Assembly: GCA_032718475.1 (NCBI GenBank)
Contig: JAUCBJ010007025.1
Coordinates: 1 to 64,000, forward strand
Reading direction: 5' to 3'
DNA from: Nemertoderma westbladi
Taxonomy: Eukaryota; Xenacoelomorpha; Nemertodermatida; Nemertodermatidae
Length of the DNA: 64,000 bases
In this document: one piece after another, positions 21,172 through 31,600 of the stretch
Position numbering within the stretch: position 1 is the stretch's first letter
Layout of the letters: every line of letters begins with the position of its first letter
Notes under the pieces: generated by a model
Told to the model about the DNA's origin: nothing
Seen by the model: only the letters and a program-made list of their open reading frames with translations
The model's database searches: none
Position numbers and translations under genes: made by a program

Positions 21172-21798
21172 TTAAACGGGTTTATCATTGTCACCAATGT
21201 CCGCAGCAGGATCCGGAGTAGGGAACTTATCACCTCTCATGGAGTCACCACTGCCATTGCCTTCGAGAAGGCACAGCCTCGGGATAGGGCGTTGGTAGTG
21301 GCCCTTTGCCGTTCGTATCGTCACTGTCCTCGCAAGTCCATCCTTGCTTGGTGTTATCTCCATGACTCGCGCCACAGGCCAGTAGACGCGGTCTTTAAGG
21401 TCTTCTTTAACAAGTACCATGTCGAAAACTGCGACGTTCCGGTATGTGTTATTCCACTTCCTCCTGGTCCGGAGGGTTATGAGGTATTCCTGGGCCCAGA
21501 TTCTCCACCAATGCGCTGCCAGCGCTTGGGCCTTCTTCCAGTTCTGGTGTCTCGAGATATCATTGGGATCTGGGAACATTGCCTCCGGAAGGATGTTGGT
21601 CTTGGGTCTTCCGAGGAGATGGTTGGGTGTAAGGGGTTCTAGATCAGTTGGGTCATCGTGGATGGGAACGATTGGCCGGTTGTTCAAGGTGGCCGTAATT
21701 TCGCAGAATGTGGTGCTAAATAATGTGATAAATATTTTGCGATGGCAGAAATTATAAAGTGCTAACTCGACAAGATTGTTACTTCTCATAAAAAGCAA
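21172..21798 (-). pseudogene. C-terminal end of BEL/Pao pol (element D)
   Basis: The open frame encodes LNNRPIVPIHDDPTDLEPLT, then W-rich segments (HWWRIWAQEYL), KWN, VLVKEDL, VYWPVARV and RLCLLEGNG. This is the DUF5641-type region after the integrase core in BEL/Pao Pol. The true upstream border is near 21720. Beyond it the reading frame runs into the GTTAGCAC repeat, so the integrase core and everything before it is lost. The sequence is clearly different from the same region of copy B (54892-55400), so D is another subfamily. Confidence 0.8.
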
Positions 21799-22170
21799 TG
21801 AATTAGTCCATTATGACTGCCATCATTTTCATACTAGGTTAGCACTACAGTATATTCAATTTACTTTTAAAATATTATACTACTAACATTTACACAGCGC
21901 AGTTAGCACTATATTAACTTTACTATCAAAATGTTATACTGCTAACATTTACACACAAAGTTAGCACTACAGAGGATTCAGCCAATATAGTGATGCACAC
22001 ATGAGACGCTAGGGGGCGCATCGCAATTTACACATACACATGTCCGAGTTTGCAAAAACTTTAAAGTGCTAACAGCCAAACTGGAAGCAAATTTGGACCA
22101 ATCATGGCTTTAGAATTCGTTTGGCAGGTTTGGTTAGCACTTTAAGTTAGCACTTTATCCTAAAAAGCTG
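21755..22170. repeat. GTTAGCAC-rich repeat element
   Basis: The motif GTTAGCAC or its complement GTGCTAAC occurs at least seven times. Two tandem ~65 bp units run from about 21838 to 21970 (TTATACTGCTAACATTTACAC). AGTGCTAAC near 22075 faces GTTAGCACTTTAA near 22133 as an inverted pair. The layout resembles the subterminal repeats of a small DNA transposon, but no ends or duplication were fixed. It interrupts the integrase of element D. Confidence 0.55.
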
Positions 22171-22189
22171 CTGTGTAGTTAGACGTTTA

Positions 22190-22780
22190 GGGGTTCTACA
22201 AACACCTCCACATCAAACAACACCCCCTCCTCAACCAGCACTGGGCCACCCTAAACCAGCACTCTCCTCTCAAATAACACCCCCCTTACAAATACATATT
22301 TTCCAACAAACAGCCCCTTCGCAAAAATCAACCCCCTCACAACATATCCCTTCTTCACAAGCAACGCCACCATCTCAAACAAGATTATCTTTACAACCAA
22401 AAACATCACCACAACAAACACACCAACTTCAACCAACACTCCATCCTCAGCCAACACCAACTTCTCAACCTACACTACTGTCACAACCAAAGCCCCCTTC
22501 TCATCCTGCCTCTCAGTCTCTTCCAGCATGTCCAGGCAGCAAAATAACAGATTTCTTCCATAAACTACCCAACTTAACAACCCCAACCACTGGCTGCTCT
22601 GAAATCACTTCATATAAGGTTCAAGATCATACAGCAACTGTAGATGCTGAAGTCTACGAGTGTTACCCAAATAACACCCAACCCATCCCGGCTAAAAATC
22701 TTAATACACCCATTAGGGAACACTTGAGTAAACTGACCATTATTCCACCAGGCATTGTCATTCCGCTTCCAAGTCATTAA
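22190..22780 (+). pseudogene. Pro/Gln/Ser-rich N-terminal part of a Ulp1-protease protein
   Basis: An open frame without a usable start codon runs to the stop at 22778-22780. It encodes a long low-complexity part rich in P, Q, S and T (PSQKSTPSQHIPSSQ style), then a more ordinary segment (ITDFFHKLPNLTTP ... VDAEVYECYPNN ... IIPPGIVIPLPSH). It is directly followed, 6 bases on and in another frame, by the Ulp1-like domain, so the two were probably one protein before a frameshift. No function is assigned to the low-complexity part. Confidence 0.6.
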
Positions 22781-22786
22781 AAAACA

Positions 22787-23446
22787 CTAAGACCAAAATC
22801 TTGGCTGAGCGATACTGTAGTTTCGGGTTTCCTGTCATTATTGGAGCGGTCACTTCCATATACTGCTGCCATAAGTATTGACCTCAGCACAAAGCTTCTC
22901 ACTCCACACTGTGATGAGCTTAGCGCCATACTTATCACAGAGATACATAGGGCGATATCAAAATACCCCACCTCAATTTTTATTCATCCCACAATGCCTT
23001 CGAGGACATTTTGTACTCCACATCGCAAATTGCATCAATAAAACCATCCACACACTGGATTCTCTAAAACCATCCATGCCAACCAAGACAACATTTGCTC
23101 TAGTATATTTACTAACAAAATAGACCAATGCAACCCCTGGACCAATTCAAATGGAGTCAATGCTAGTACCATGCACCCTATAGATATTATAAATGAGTCA
23201 TGGACAGCTTCGGTCAATAACTCCCATTTCCCAAAACAAACAAACAGCTACGACTGTGGAGTATATGTTTGCCTATATGCGCTTGCTACAGCCATATCTC
23301 CAATCATTCACAATAGTGACACTGCTCGCCAATGGATAAGTGACTGTCTCAACAATATGAAGTTGGTAGAGCATGCTGACATCAAACTAGACGCAAATGA
23401 CAACCCTATACAACCTGAAAATACATCACATACCCGAAATCATTAA
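22787..23446 (+). pseudogene. Ulp1/SENP-like cysteine protease domain, frameshifted
   Basis: Three frames in succession carry the family landmarks in the right order. WLSDTVVSGFLSLLERS (22802 on) is the usual entry helix (W-L-x-D). HFVLHIANCINKTIHTLDS (about 22999-23055) has the catalytic His and Asp regions. FPKQTNSYDCGVYVC (23231 on) has the Gln and the catalytic Cys. Ulp1 enzymes cleave SUMO or related conjugates; copies occur in several transposons. Two frameshifts (near 22985 and 23125) make it inactive here. It is followed at once by coiled-coil and ORF1-type coding, so it probably belonged to the same element. Confidence 0.75.
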
Positions 23447-23455
23447 AACATATAA

Positions 23456-23980
23456 ATGAGGAAACCAAAGAATCTGAAGGGTTCAGTTCCAAGTAAAATT
23501 GACATGCTCAAGCAAATTCTTAGAAATTCTCGAAAAGTAGCTCTGAAAATCCTGTCTGATAAAAACCTTGACGAACTGTTGGAACTAATAAGTGTACTAT
23601 TTGAACAAGTGAAGCCACTTATGACACCTTCACAGAATGTATCACTGAAATTAAAGCAGCATGCATCTCGGCCTGATACATCTGGAGACATACTAGAGCT
23701 GTACAAATGCATTAATGAATCTAAATTCCTGGAGTCATGCAGAAAGCGACTATATAAGACAAAAGAAAATAATAACTTAGACACAATTGACTGTCTAAGA
23801 GCAGACCTACTGCATTCGGTTTCCAAGCTTCAATCACGCATCTGTATTATGGAGAAAGATATATCAGCATTAAGAGAGAAGAATCAATCAATAACAGAAG
23901 AACTCCAACATGAGAGACACCAGCGCGTGTTATTAGAAGCTAGATCAAAAACACAGAGATCAAGTCAACAATCAACATAA
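23456..23980 (+). CDS. Coiled-coil protein, probable ORF1 part of a non-LTR element
   Basis: An open frame of 174 codons starts 10 bases after the stop of the Ulp1 piece. It has a basic start (RKPKNLKGS), a helical middle with leucine spacing (LLELISVLFEQVKPL), and a clear coiled coil from about residue 120 to the end (KLQSRICIMEKDISALREK). A shift of frame leads straight on to NPDPDRISNDTLNRADKIT, so the original protein was longer. The order fits an ORF1 with a trimerising coil before a nucleic-acid-binding domain. No catalytic motif is seen. Confidence 0.5.
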   Translation: MRKPKNLKGSVPSKIDMLKQILRNSRKVALKILSDKNLDELLELISVLFEQVKPLMTPSQNVSLKLKQHASRPDTSGDILELYKCINESKFLESCRKRLYKTKENNNLDTIDCLRADLLHSVSKLQSRICIMEKDISALREKNQSITEELQHERHQRVLLEARSKTQRSSQQST

Positions 23981-24870
23981 ATCCATTTACAACCCAGACC
24001 CAGACAGGATATCTAATGACACTCTAAACAGAGCTGACAAGATCACGTCATCACAATCATCACCAGCATATGTGAGTGTTTTATCTAAAAGGAAACAACT
24101 CACAGCTAACCATATACTCAAACAACCATTACAAGAACCAGATTCCATATTATGTTCTAACAGATATATTGTCTTGGAAGAAATACTTGATGATGACACT
24201 TCATCAGGTGAGAATGTACCAATAATATACCCATAATGTGTGAATCACCACTTAACTCTAATCAACAGGGTGAAAAACTCACATCCAACGGAATAAGGGG
24301 CAAGAATCACAATTTAGGGGCCAAAAAGCAAGTCTCAATGTCCCTCTCACCTGTGAAAAGTGACCCAGAAAGCAAAATGAAACCAATCAGTTCTAGAAAT
24401 CAAGAAGGCAAAAGTGAAATAAATCCTTATGATAGCTCCTCAAGAAAAAAAGTCAAACCATTCAATCAATATGATGGGAATCCATCTCAAGGTTCCAGGC
24501 ATCTGTTTCCAGGATCTGTTTCCAGGCAGGAAAACAAATTCAAACAATAGGAATACTCTACAACATGCTGAATCACAAAAATTTGAAACAATTTTCGTAA
24601 ATGGCATACACCGTGAAAATGAGGAGGAGGATATTCTAGACTACCTAAGCATCAAAGGGATTCGAGCAGGCAGAGTTACAACTAGGATTCATGGCAACTT
24701 CAAGAATATGAAAATTATGATACAACAGAACTGCTTGTGCTATGTGCCTTCGGATAACTTCTGGCCTTGTGGAATCATATGTACTGAATGGAAAAACCGC
24801 AGATCTGCATTCACTAATCAAGAACATAGCACTAAGTTTCCTTCATATCCATTAAGGCAGCGTCTTTAGC
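23981..24870 (+). pseudogene. C-terminal ORF1-type domain of the non-LTR element
   Basis: Three overlapping frames continue the protein: a segment to 24235 (ILKQPLQEPDSILCSNRYIV, LEEILDDD), a Ser/Lys-rich part (24236-24550), then 24540-24869. The last has FETIFVNGIHRENEEEDILD, YLSIKGIRAGRVTTRI and FWPCGIICTEWK. The last piece looks like the C-terminal domain of CR1/L2-type ORF1 proteins, which often ends with a W-P-x-G-[IV] motif. At least two frameshifts are present. Confidence 0.5.
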
Positions 24871-25029
24871 AAAAAATCATGGAAAAATCAATCCAGGTTA
24901 TGCCAAATGGGAGGACTTTATCATCTACAGGCAGATTCAACGGCAGGTCTAATATCACCAGAATCTAGCTCAACTGACATGCACTGTAAAACTGAGCGAT
25001 TAGAAATGTCAACAAATGATGTTATCTAT

Positions 25030-25630
25030 AGGAAAGTATATCTTGCAACTTAGAATAACCACAAATTACTGCCGCGTGTTCAATGGAAATGCTCCATACA
25101 TAACTGATCTACTGGAAGATTGTGATGTTTTAGGAATTCAATAACACTGGTTAGATGCACAGGAATGTGAACTTTTTCGCAGAAATCTGCACACCGAGTT
25201 TGAAGTTGAGTTTACAGTCAGCAAACAAATGTCAAATCCACTCAGAAAAAGAGGAGTTGGTGGAACAGCACTTTTCTACCGCAAAAACATTTTCAATGTC
25301 ATAAATAAGTTTGAATCTGGTGGTGATATAACTGGTATTGTGACGAATGTCAAATCTCTCAATGTAAATCCCATTGCCCTAATTGCAAGATATGCTCCAG
25401 ACAGTAGTGGTAAGGATGACCAAACATTTAGCTCTTTCCTGGGGAGATTGGAGGAAACTTTGATGCATTTCAGTCATGCAACACCATTCATCATGATTGA
25501 TGCTAATGCCGATATTGGCTCCAGTCAAGGACCACGGTGTAACCAACAACAACCAACAAAGCGTGGTAAAATGCTATTAAATTTTCTCACAGTTAACAAA
25601 CATACAGCTGTTGATACCCTAGAATTATAG
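25030..25630 (+). pseudogene. AP-endonuclease domain of a non-LTR retrotransposon
   Basis: YITDLLEDCDVLGIQ and HWLDAQECELF are the start of a LINE apurinic-type endonuclease. The catalytic Glu of Q-E-H-W is replaced by a TAA stop at 25142-25144. From 25229 an open frame continues with KRGVGGTALFYRK, IALIARYAPDSS and IMIDANADIG (the D-x-N site), and ends near TKRGKMLLNFL. The RT that should follow is absent; recognisable sequence stops at about 25630. Together with the preceding pieces it suggests one element: Ulp1, coil, ORF1 domain, endonuclease. Confidence 0.75.
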
Positions 25631-28377
25631 CCGCTATAGAAAGGTGAGCTTTGCAAAACCGATCGCAAGCAATATGGCACTCTCTCCAAGGGATAATCAA
25701 CTCAAACAAAAGCTTACTATCGTCGAACGAGAAATTGTAGGCCTAACGTGTGCAACGTCTTTCGCTTATTGTTTTTTTATTAGAATAATACGCCGCTGTA
25801 ACCTGATCCATTGAGTGTTAACATTATTAACTCGCTGGATAGATTGATTAAATTACAAATCCCTGTTACAATCCCTGTCAATTTACGTCAATTCCTACTA
25901 ACAATCCCCTTCCATGTTTCAAATTTTAGGCGCTCCAACCAAATACTAAATAAAGCACTGAATAACATGCGTTAATGTTTACCTTAATTTGAAATCATAT
26001 ATTATTATTTTTTTACATACTGTATATATATATATATAGTTTGATAATAGATAGTTTATATATATTAAAGATATAAACTGATATTGTTCTTCAGTGTTAT
26101 ATACGTGGCTCATGGCTCTGCTCTACATATTATGTGATATTGGTTAGGAGTAGAAGGGGCCATTATTTGGTAACAGCTTGGCAATTATTACAATGAGATG
26201 ACGTGCCATTGTGCAGCCGTAGTGACATAGGCGTATAAGAATAGAATTCTCCCAATATAGTCAAGATTTTCACTCCTATTTCATTAATTTGCTACGTTAT
26301 TTAATAATTATTATCTTACTAAGATAATAGAGCGATATTTGTGTGTAATTAATATATTATATAAGTTTAAAAAACATGTTAAATTGTGTTGCATTTGGAT
26401 TAAACGGTAGTATAATTAATTAATCAATTATCTTCTATGCTGATAAAAAGACTTTGTTTTGCAAATAAGTTCGTTTTCAATAAATAGTAATATATTTTGG
26501 ATAGCATAATAGAATAAACCATAACAATTCCCACCTCCCACCCCTACCTAATTTATTCAAATTGCAATGAAAATTTTACGAAATTGGGTATGTTAATTGT
26601 TTAATCCAGTTTCTCACACTTGAATTTGTCCAAATTAGAACTACTTAATCATCTCCATTGGCTATGTTATTCTTTTTTGGGTTATATTCCATCTTTTAAT
26701 TTGCAATAATTAAGTAAATAATATTGGTATATAATATTAATGTAAACATTAAATCTCTCATGTGCTTTTAATACCTGAAACTGATTTTTATCGTTGCAAC
26801 TTTAAATTGGCAATTAAATCAATCAATCAATCAAACATATATTTTTTACTGATACGGTATTTGAATTAACGTATACATTTACCTGTGCGTTAGTTAGTTG
26901 TTGTTGTCTTTCATACAATAGCTCAAGTAGCTACATATATCAAACCCCAAGGTAATCTAATCCCTTCACTGACAACAACTGTCATTGATCACTTCCATGT
27001 GTTGTGTAGGCCTACAGTTATAGTACACTGAGCTGTAGTACACCAACTCACCAAAAAGCGTCTTAAATTCCAATAATTAATGTATTTTTACGGCTAGTTG
27101 ATTACTGTATAGGTCTACATTTTACATTAATATATTATTATACTGTACATTATATACTGTATTTACAATAGCTTTAAAAGTTTGTCTGAAATTAAATAGG
27201 CCAATGATGTTTTTAAGATATTTTAAAGAAATTATGATAAATTTAGTGGGTTGTAGACAATAAAATATGTATCTTTTTTGTTTTCTTTTCACTATCCTAA
27301 AGGGTGGGCGGGGGGGGGGGGGGGGGGGGTATCACAGACAGACAGACAGACCAGATTCCACCAAATATTAAAAAAGAAAGTCAAAAATGAAATCAGCGAC
27401 CCCCGAACTGAAAATTTTAGCTCTGTGGTGTGCTTCCTTCATGCCAGAAATTATTTACCAGCTAGACGTCAGACAGCCATTTTTTCGCGGAAAGGTTTAA
27501 ACTTTGAAGGAAATTATCTCGGAATGACTTTTTTCATCCAATTGTTTTCATTTTTTGCTCATTCGAACGAGCTTTGGCAGACCTTTAAATGATATATTAA
27601 TTAATATAAATTTTAATTAAAAATGTGATTACTTATTAATTTAATTAATTACTGTAATTAATTTAAATAAAAATGGCTAATTAAAAATTATATAAAATAA
27701 GTTTTGTAGATTCGATGGCCCTGAGTCCGTAAGAAGTTGGTTTTAACAAATTTGGACCAAGATTGACTAGTCTTAGTGTTTTTCATGAAATCTTTAATTC
27801 CACCGCCATCCTCTAGGTGGAAGTATAAAATTTTCGTATAGAGCTTCCATCTTAAGCTTCTGTTATCTATATACAGTATCTATAGGAATAAATTAGTATT
27901 CCTATTTTTCAGTCCTTCCGTAATAATATAGAAATTATGAATACAACTGCAAACATACTTGTTAGGCAGTAGTGCTCCACAATATTAAATAATATTATCA
28001 TTTTTAACCTTACTCCCAGTAATTCAACTGGTCCTCATTATGAATCACGCCTTACGAAATTATTTACATTATTTACATTTATATTTACATTTACATTATG
28101 TTCTGCTTAATTCTTTAAACTGGATACTTCCGCTACTTTAAAAAATATGCTGTAATTAATTGGACCTAATTAGAAATTAAATGTGGCGCCGATTTTCATT
28201 AAATTTGCCAAAAATCATTAATTTAAAATATAGTTTAACAGGCATGTTAGAAATAAATTTGAATAACTAAATTAATGTATTGCTATGTATAGAAATAATG
28301 TATGATTTTATTTAATGATTTAATATAATTCTTTAGAATTAATTTTTTTAATTAAATTTAAATGAAAAACTTATAAA
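25631..28377. other. AT-rich intergenic region upstream of the TMED gene
   Basis: I find no convincing gene. It contains a (TA)n run near 26024-26037, G20 at 27310-27329 followed by (CAGA)n, and TTAATTAA-rich stretches near 27600-27690. An open frame at 27278-27592 starts inside the G run and has no recognisable domain. The TMED promoter should lie near the right end, but no clear TATA or initiator was identified. Confidence 0.5.
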
Positions 28378-28697
28378 ATGTATAACTTATATGTCATCAC
28401 CGTTGTTATAGTGCTGCTGTCGACATCCCAATCAACAAAGTCTGAATTCCAAGACTCCATGATGACTTTACTAATAGAAAGTAAATCTTCTATCTGTGTT
28501 TACGAAAACTTTAATGTGACTGGTAACTATTCCAAGGCCCTCTATACTATGGAGTATTCCGTTCTCAGGGGAGGTAATGTGGATATAGATGTACTCGTCG
28601 TAGACCCAAATATGGATGAAATTTACAAAAAATTCCGCGGCAACAATGACACTGTTGAGTTCCATGCAATAAACGGTGAATATTCATTTTGTTTTAG
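28378..28697 (+). CDS. TMED7-like: TMED exon 1 (signal peptide and most of GOLD domain)
   Basis: It starts at ATG 28378 with a hydrophobic signal peptide and runs to AG|GTGAGA at 28697/28698, a good donor. The annotated open frame would read three bases further to a TGA inside the intron. An untranslated upstream exon cannot be excluded. Confidence 0.9.
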
Positions 28698-31600
28698 GTG
28701 AGATATTTACAGCTCTTGTCTCTTAGCAACATAAGGTACCGTACTATTAATAAATTAAATATTTTTAGCAATATATATTAGAAACTTCAATAATAACAGG
28801 AACTTTAATGATTTAACAAAATATTACATGGAAGAAAATATAGTGCTTTAACCACAAGATGATAGACGGAGATATACAGTAGGCCAATAATTCACCATGG
28901 ATTCTGGGGAGGTTAATCGGATCATTAGGGAAATAAAACTATTTTATTTTCATTCATTGTACTTTTTATTATTCACACGACTTTCCCTTTCGCTTTCCTT
29001 TTCCTTGTGGAGGAATTTACTATACGAAACTGACTTATCCCCCTCATCGTGCCAGTGGAGTAGATGGTGTTCCCCCTGAGGTCTTTAAAATACCTGAGTG
29101 TTTAAAGCTCATCTATCCCATCATAGTAGACATGTACCGAACAACAAGAGTCCCACAAGAAATGAAAACAAATAAGTTGGTGCCAGTTCCCAAGAAGGGC
29201 AACCTAACACTCTATGGTTCTTTTCGGGGAATCTCATTGATCTCGATTGCTGCAAAGCTATACAATAGGATTCTATTAAATCGCATCAGGGATCCCATTG
29301 AGAGACTGCTCCGTGGAAATCAGAATGGGTTCCGTAAAGGTCGTGGGACCATGGAGCCCATTTTGGCACTTAGAAGGATAATTGAAGAATTATCAAAAAA
29401 GAAAGACAGGCATCTGGCTGTTATCTTTGTTGACTTCTTCAAGGCCTTTGATTCAGTCTCTCGCTCACGTATGTTCAGCATACTTTCATTATATGGGATT
29501 CCTGATGAAATTATTGCAGCAATCAGATCAGTATACGATGGTTCGACAACATTTGTGTCTACTGTTGACGGTGACACAGAACCATTTGAAGTGTTATGGG
29601 GCGTCCTCCAAGGAGACACACTTGCACCATTCTTGTTCATTATTGTGGTTGACTATGTTCTACGCATGTCCTTAGATCATCATAATGATGATGGGGTGAT
29701 GATAACTCCACCTACTGGCTCCAAAAGTCGAGGAAATCCTGCCAACTACCTAACTGATCTAGACTTTGCTGATGACTTAGGAGTACTCTCAGAATCATTA
29801 GAGGGAGACCAACGGCTCCTCAGCTCATTAGAACATGCTGCTTCTAGTGTTGGTCTTTTTATTAACTCCAGAAAGACCAAAATTCTGACCGTTAACTTTG
29901 AAAGTCCTCAGCAAGTCTCTGATCGGATGAGCATAAGCTCAAAGGATCTTATGCTTGAGCATGTGGACGACTTCTGTTACCTGGGATCATGGATCCGGAA
30001 GTCAGGTGAGGACCTTCGAATACGTAAGGGAAAGGCATGGACAGCCTTGAATAGGCTTTCCAGGATTTGGAAATCACCGAGAATTAATCGGAAACTTAAG
30101 GTCCGATTATTTAGAGCAGCAGTAGTTCCAGTACTCCTCTACGGGAGTCCATGCTGGGCTCTAACTGCTGAGGACACCAAATCTCTGGATGGCACATTCA
30201 CAAGAATGCTACGCCGGGTTCATTGTGTCAAGTACAATGCACACATCTCCAACCAGACACTATATAACATTGGTGAATAAGCATGGTGGACAGCCCATGA
30301 CTTTCTTGAGACGCATCTTAAAGGACACTGGTCTTAAAGATGTGGATGATCTAGCAAATGTCATGGGTGATAGGGAGTTGTGGCGGTGCAATTTTGTTGA
30401 CAAGCCGGCACAGCATTCTTAAAAATGCAGCTGCAATGCAGCATGCCGATCCTAGTAGTAGTAGTAGTATATTTAATTATATGTGGATATGTACAAGTAT
30501 AACGCCCCGAATTCAATAATTCCCAGCCAAACCTTCGCCCTCCCACCTTCGCCAAGACCGGCGTCCGCCACGGAGGCAGAGGGAGCTGGATCAGAGGAGC
30601 GCAAACTGCAGCCGCCGGCGAACACCCCCCAGGACACATGCGAGGCCCCTTTCGCGCATGCCATCTCGCCGAGATACGATCTCAGCGCACCAGACACCGT
30701 CAGTGGTGCCAACCAACGGGGTGAAGGCCATCCTCCGGTCCTCGCAGACGGTGCGGTAGTGGCGCTTCTTGAGCCTGCACTGCTCCTCAAGCAGTGACTC
30801 AGTCGAACGGTTTGCCTGGGCATACGAGGTGGCGTCAGCGTTTATTAATGATATATCAAATGACGCCACCCGATGATTGGCCCAGACTCCCCGAGCGACC
30901 AGGTCTGCTCGCACTCCCCCTACCACCTGGCCCTCGCGGTCCAGACACCCTAGTGAGAGGGTTACCTCCCACTCCACACTAGAAGGCCCGACCACCGCAG
31001 CCAAGATTCCCCAAATACCTCACGGGCTTCGTCATGGCGCTTCACTATCAGACCCCCTGACTTGCAGCTCAAAGCGTGGGATGTGGAGATGGACTCCCCA
31101 CAACCCTCACACTTAGCTGGCAGACCAGGGGGGGACGAGGCCGTGCTGGAGAGAAAGGTTGTAGCTGAATTCGTCAGGGCTAAGGTCAGTGTGGTCCAGA
31201 GGTGACGGCTGAGCCGTCAACCAACCCCCAGTCTTATTGGACACAACCCGCTGGACAGTCCGCCATCGATGAGCCGGAAGTGCCCCCATCGCTGCATCTT
31301 GCTTCTCCTTGTATGACTCATCCTGGGAACTCCGGCTCTCCTTTAGGACCTGAAGCAGTTGGGCATCGTGGTCTGTGACATTGAGTGGCTGTTCAGAAAT
31401 GATCGCTGAGGAGACAAACGAAGTCCCACTTATTGAGGCCTCCCACGCTCGACCCATCCTCATGAGTGGGTCCTGCAGTCCGACTCCACCATGTCGCGCC
31501 GGGAGGAGAACGAGATCCTCGTCCACCTCGTCGAGGCGGGTTCCAAACAGTGCTGGAATGTATGTATGCAGCAACGCTGACCTAATCGGGGCGATCTCGC

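Noticed and set aside
22251-22460. Val/Phe-rich - frame
   Set aside because: It is the shadow of the Pro/Gln-rich + strand coding sequence.
27278-27592. 104-codon + frame starting near a G20 run
   Set aside because: It reads through the homopolymer and a CAGA microsatellite, with no domain and no conserved partner seen.
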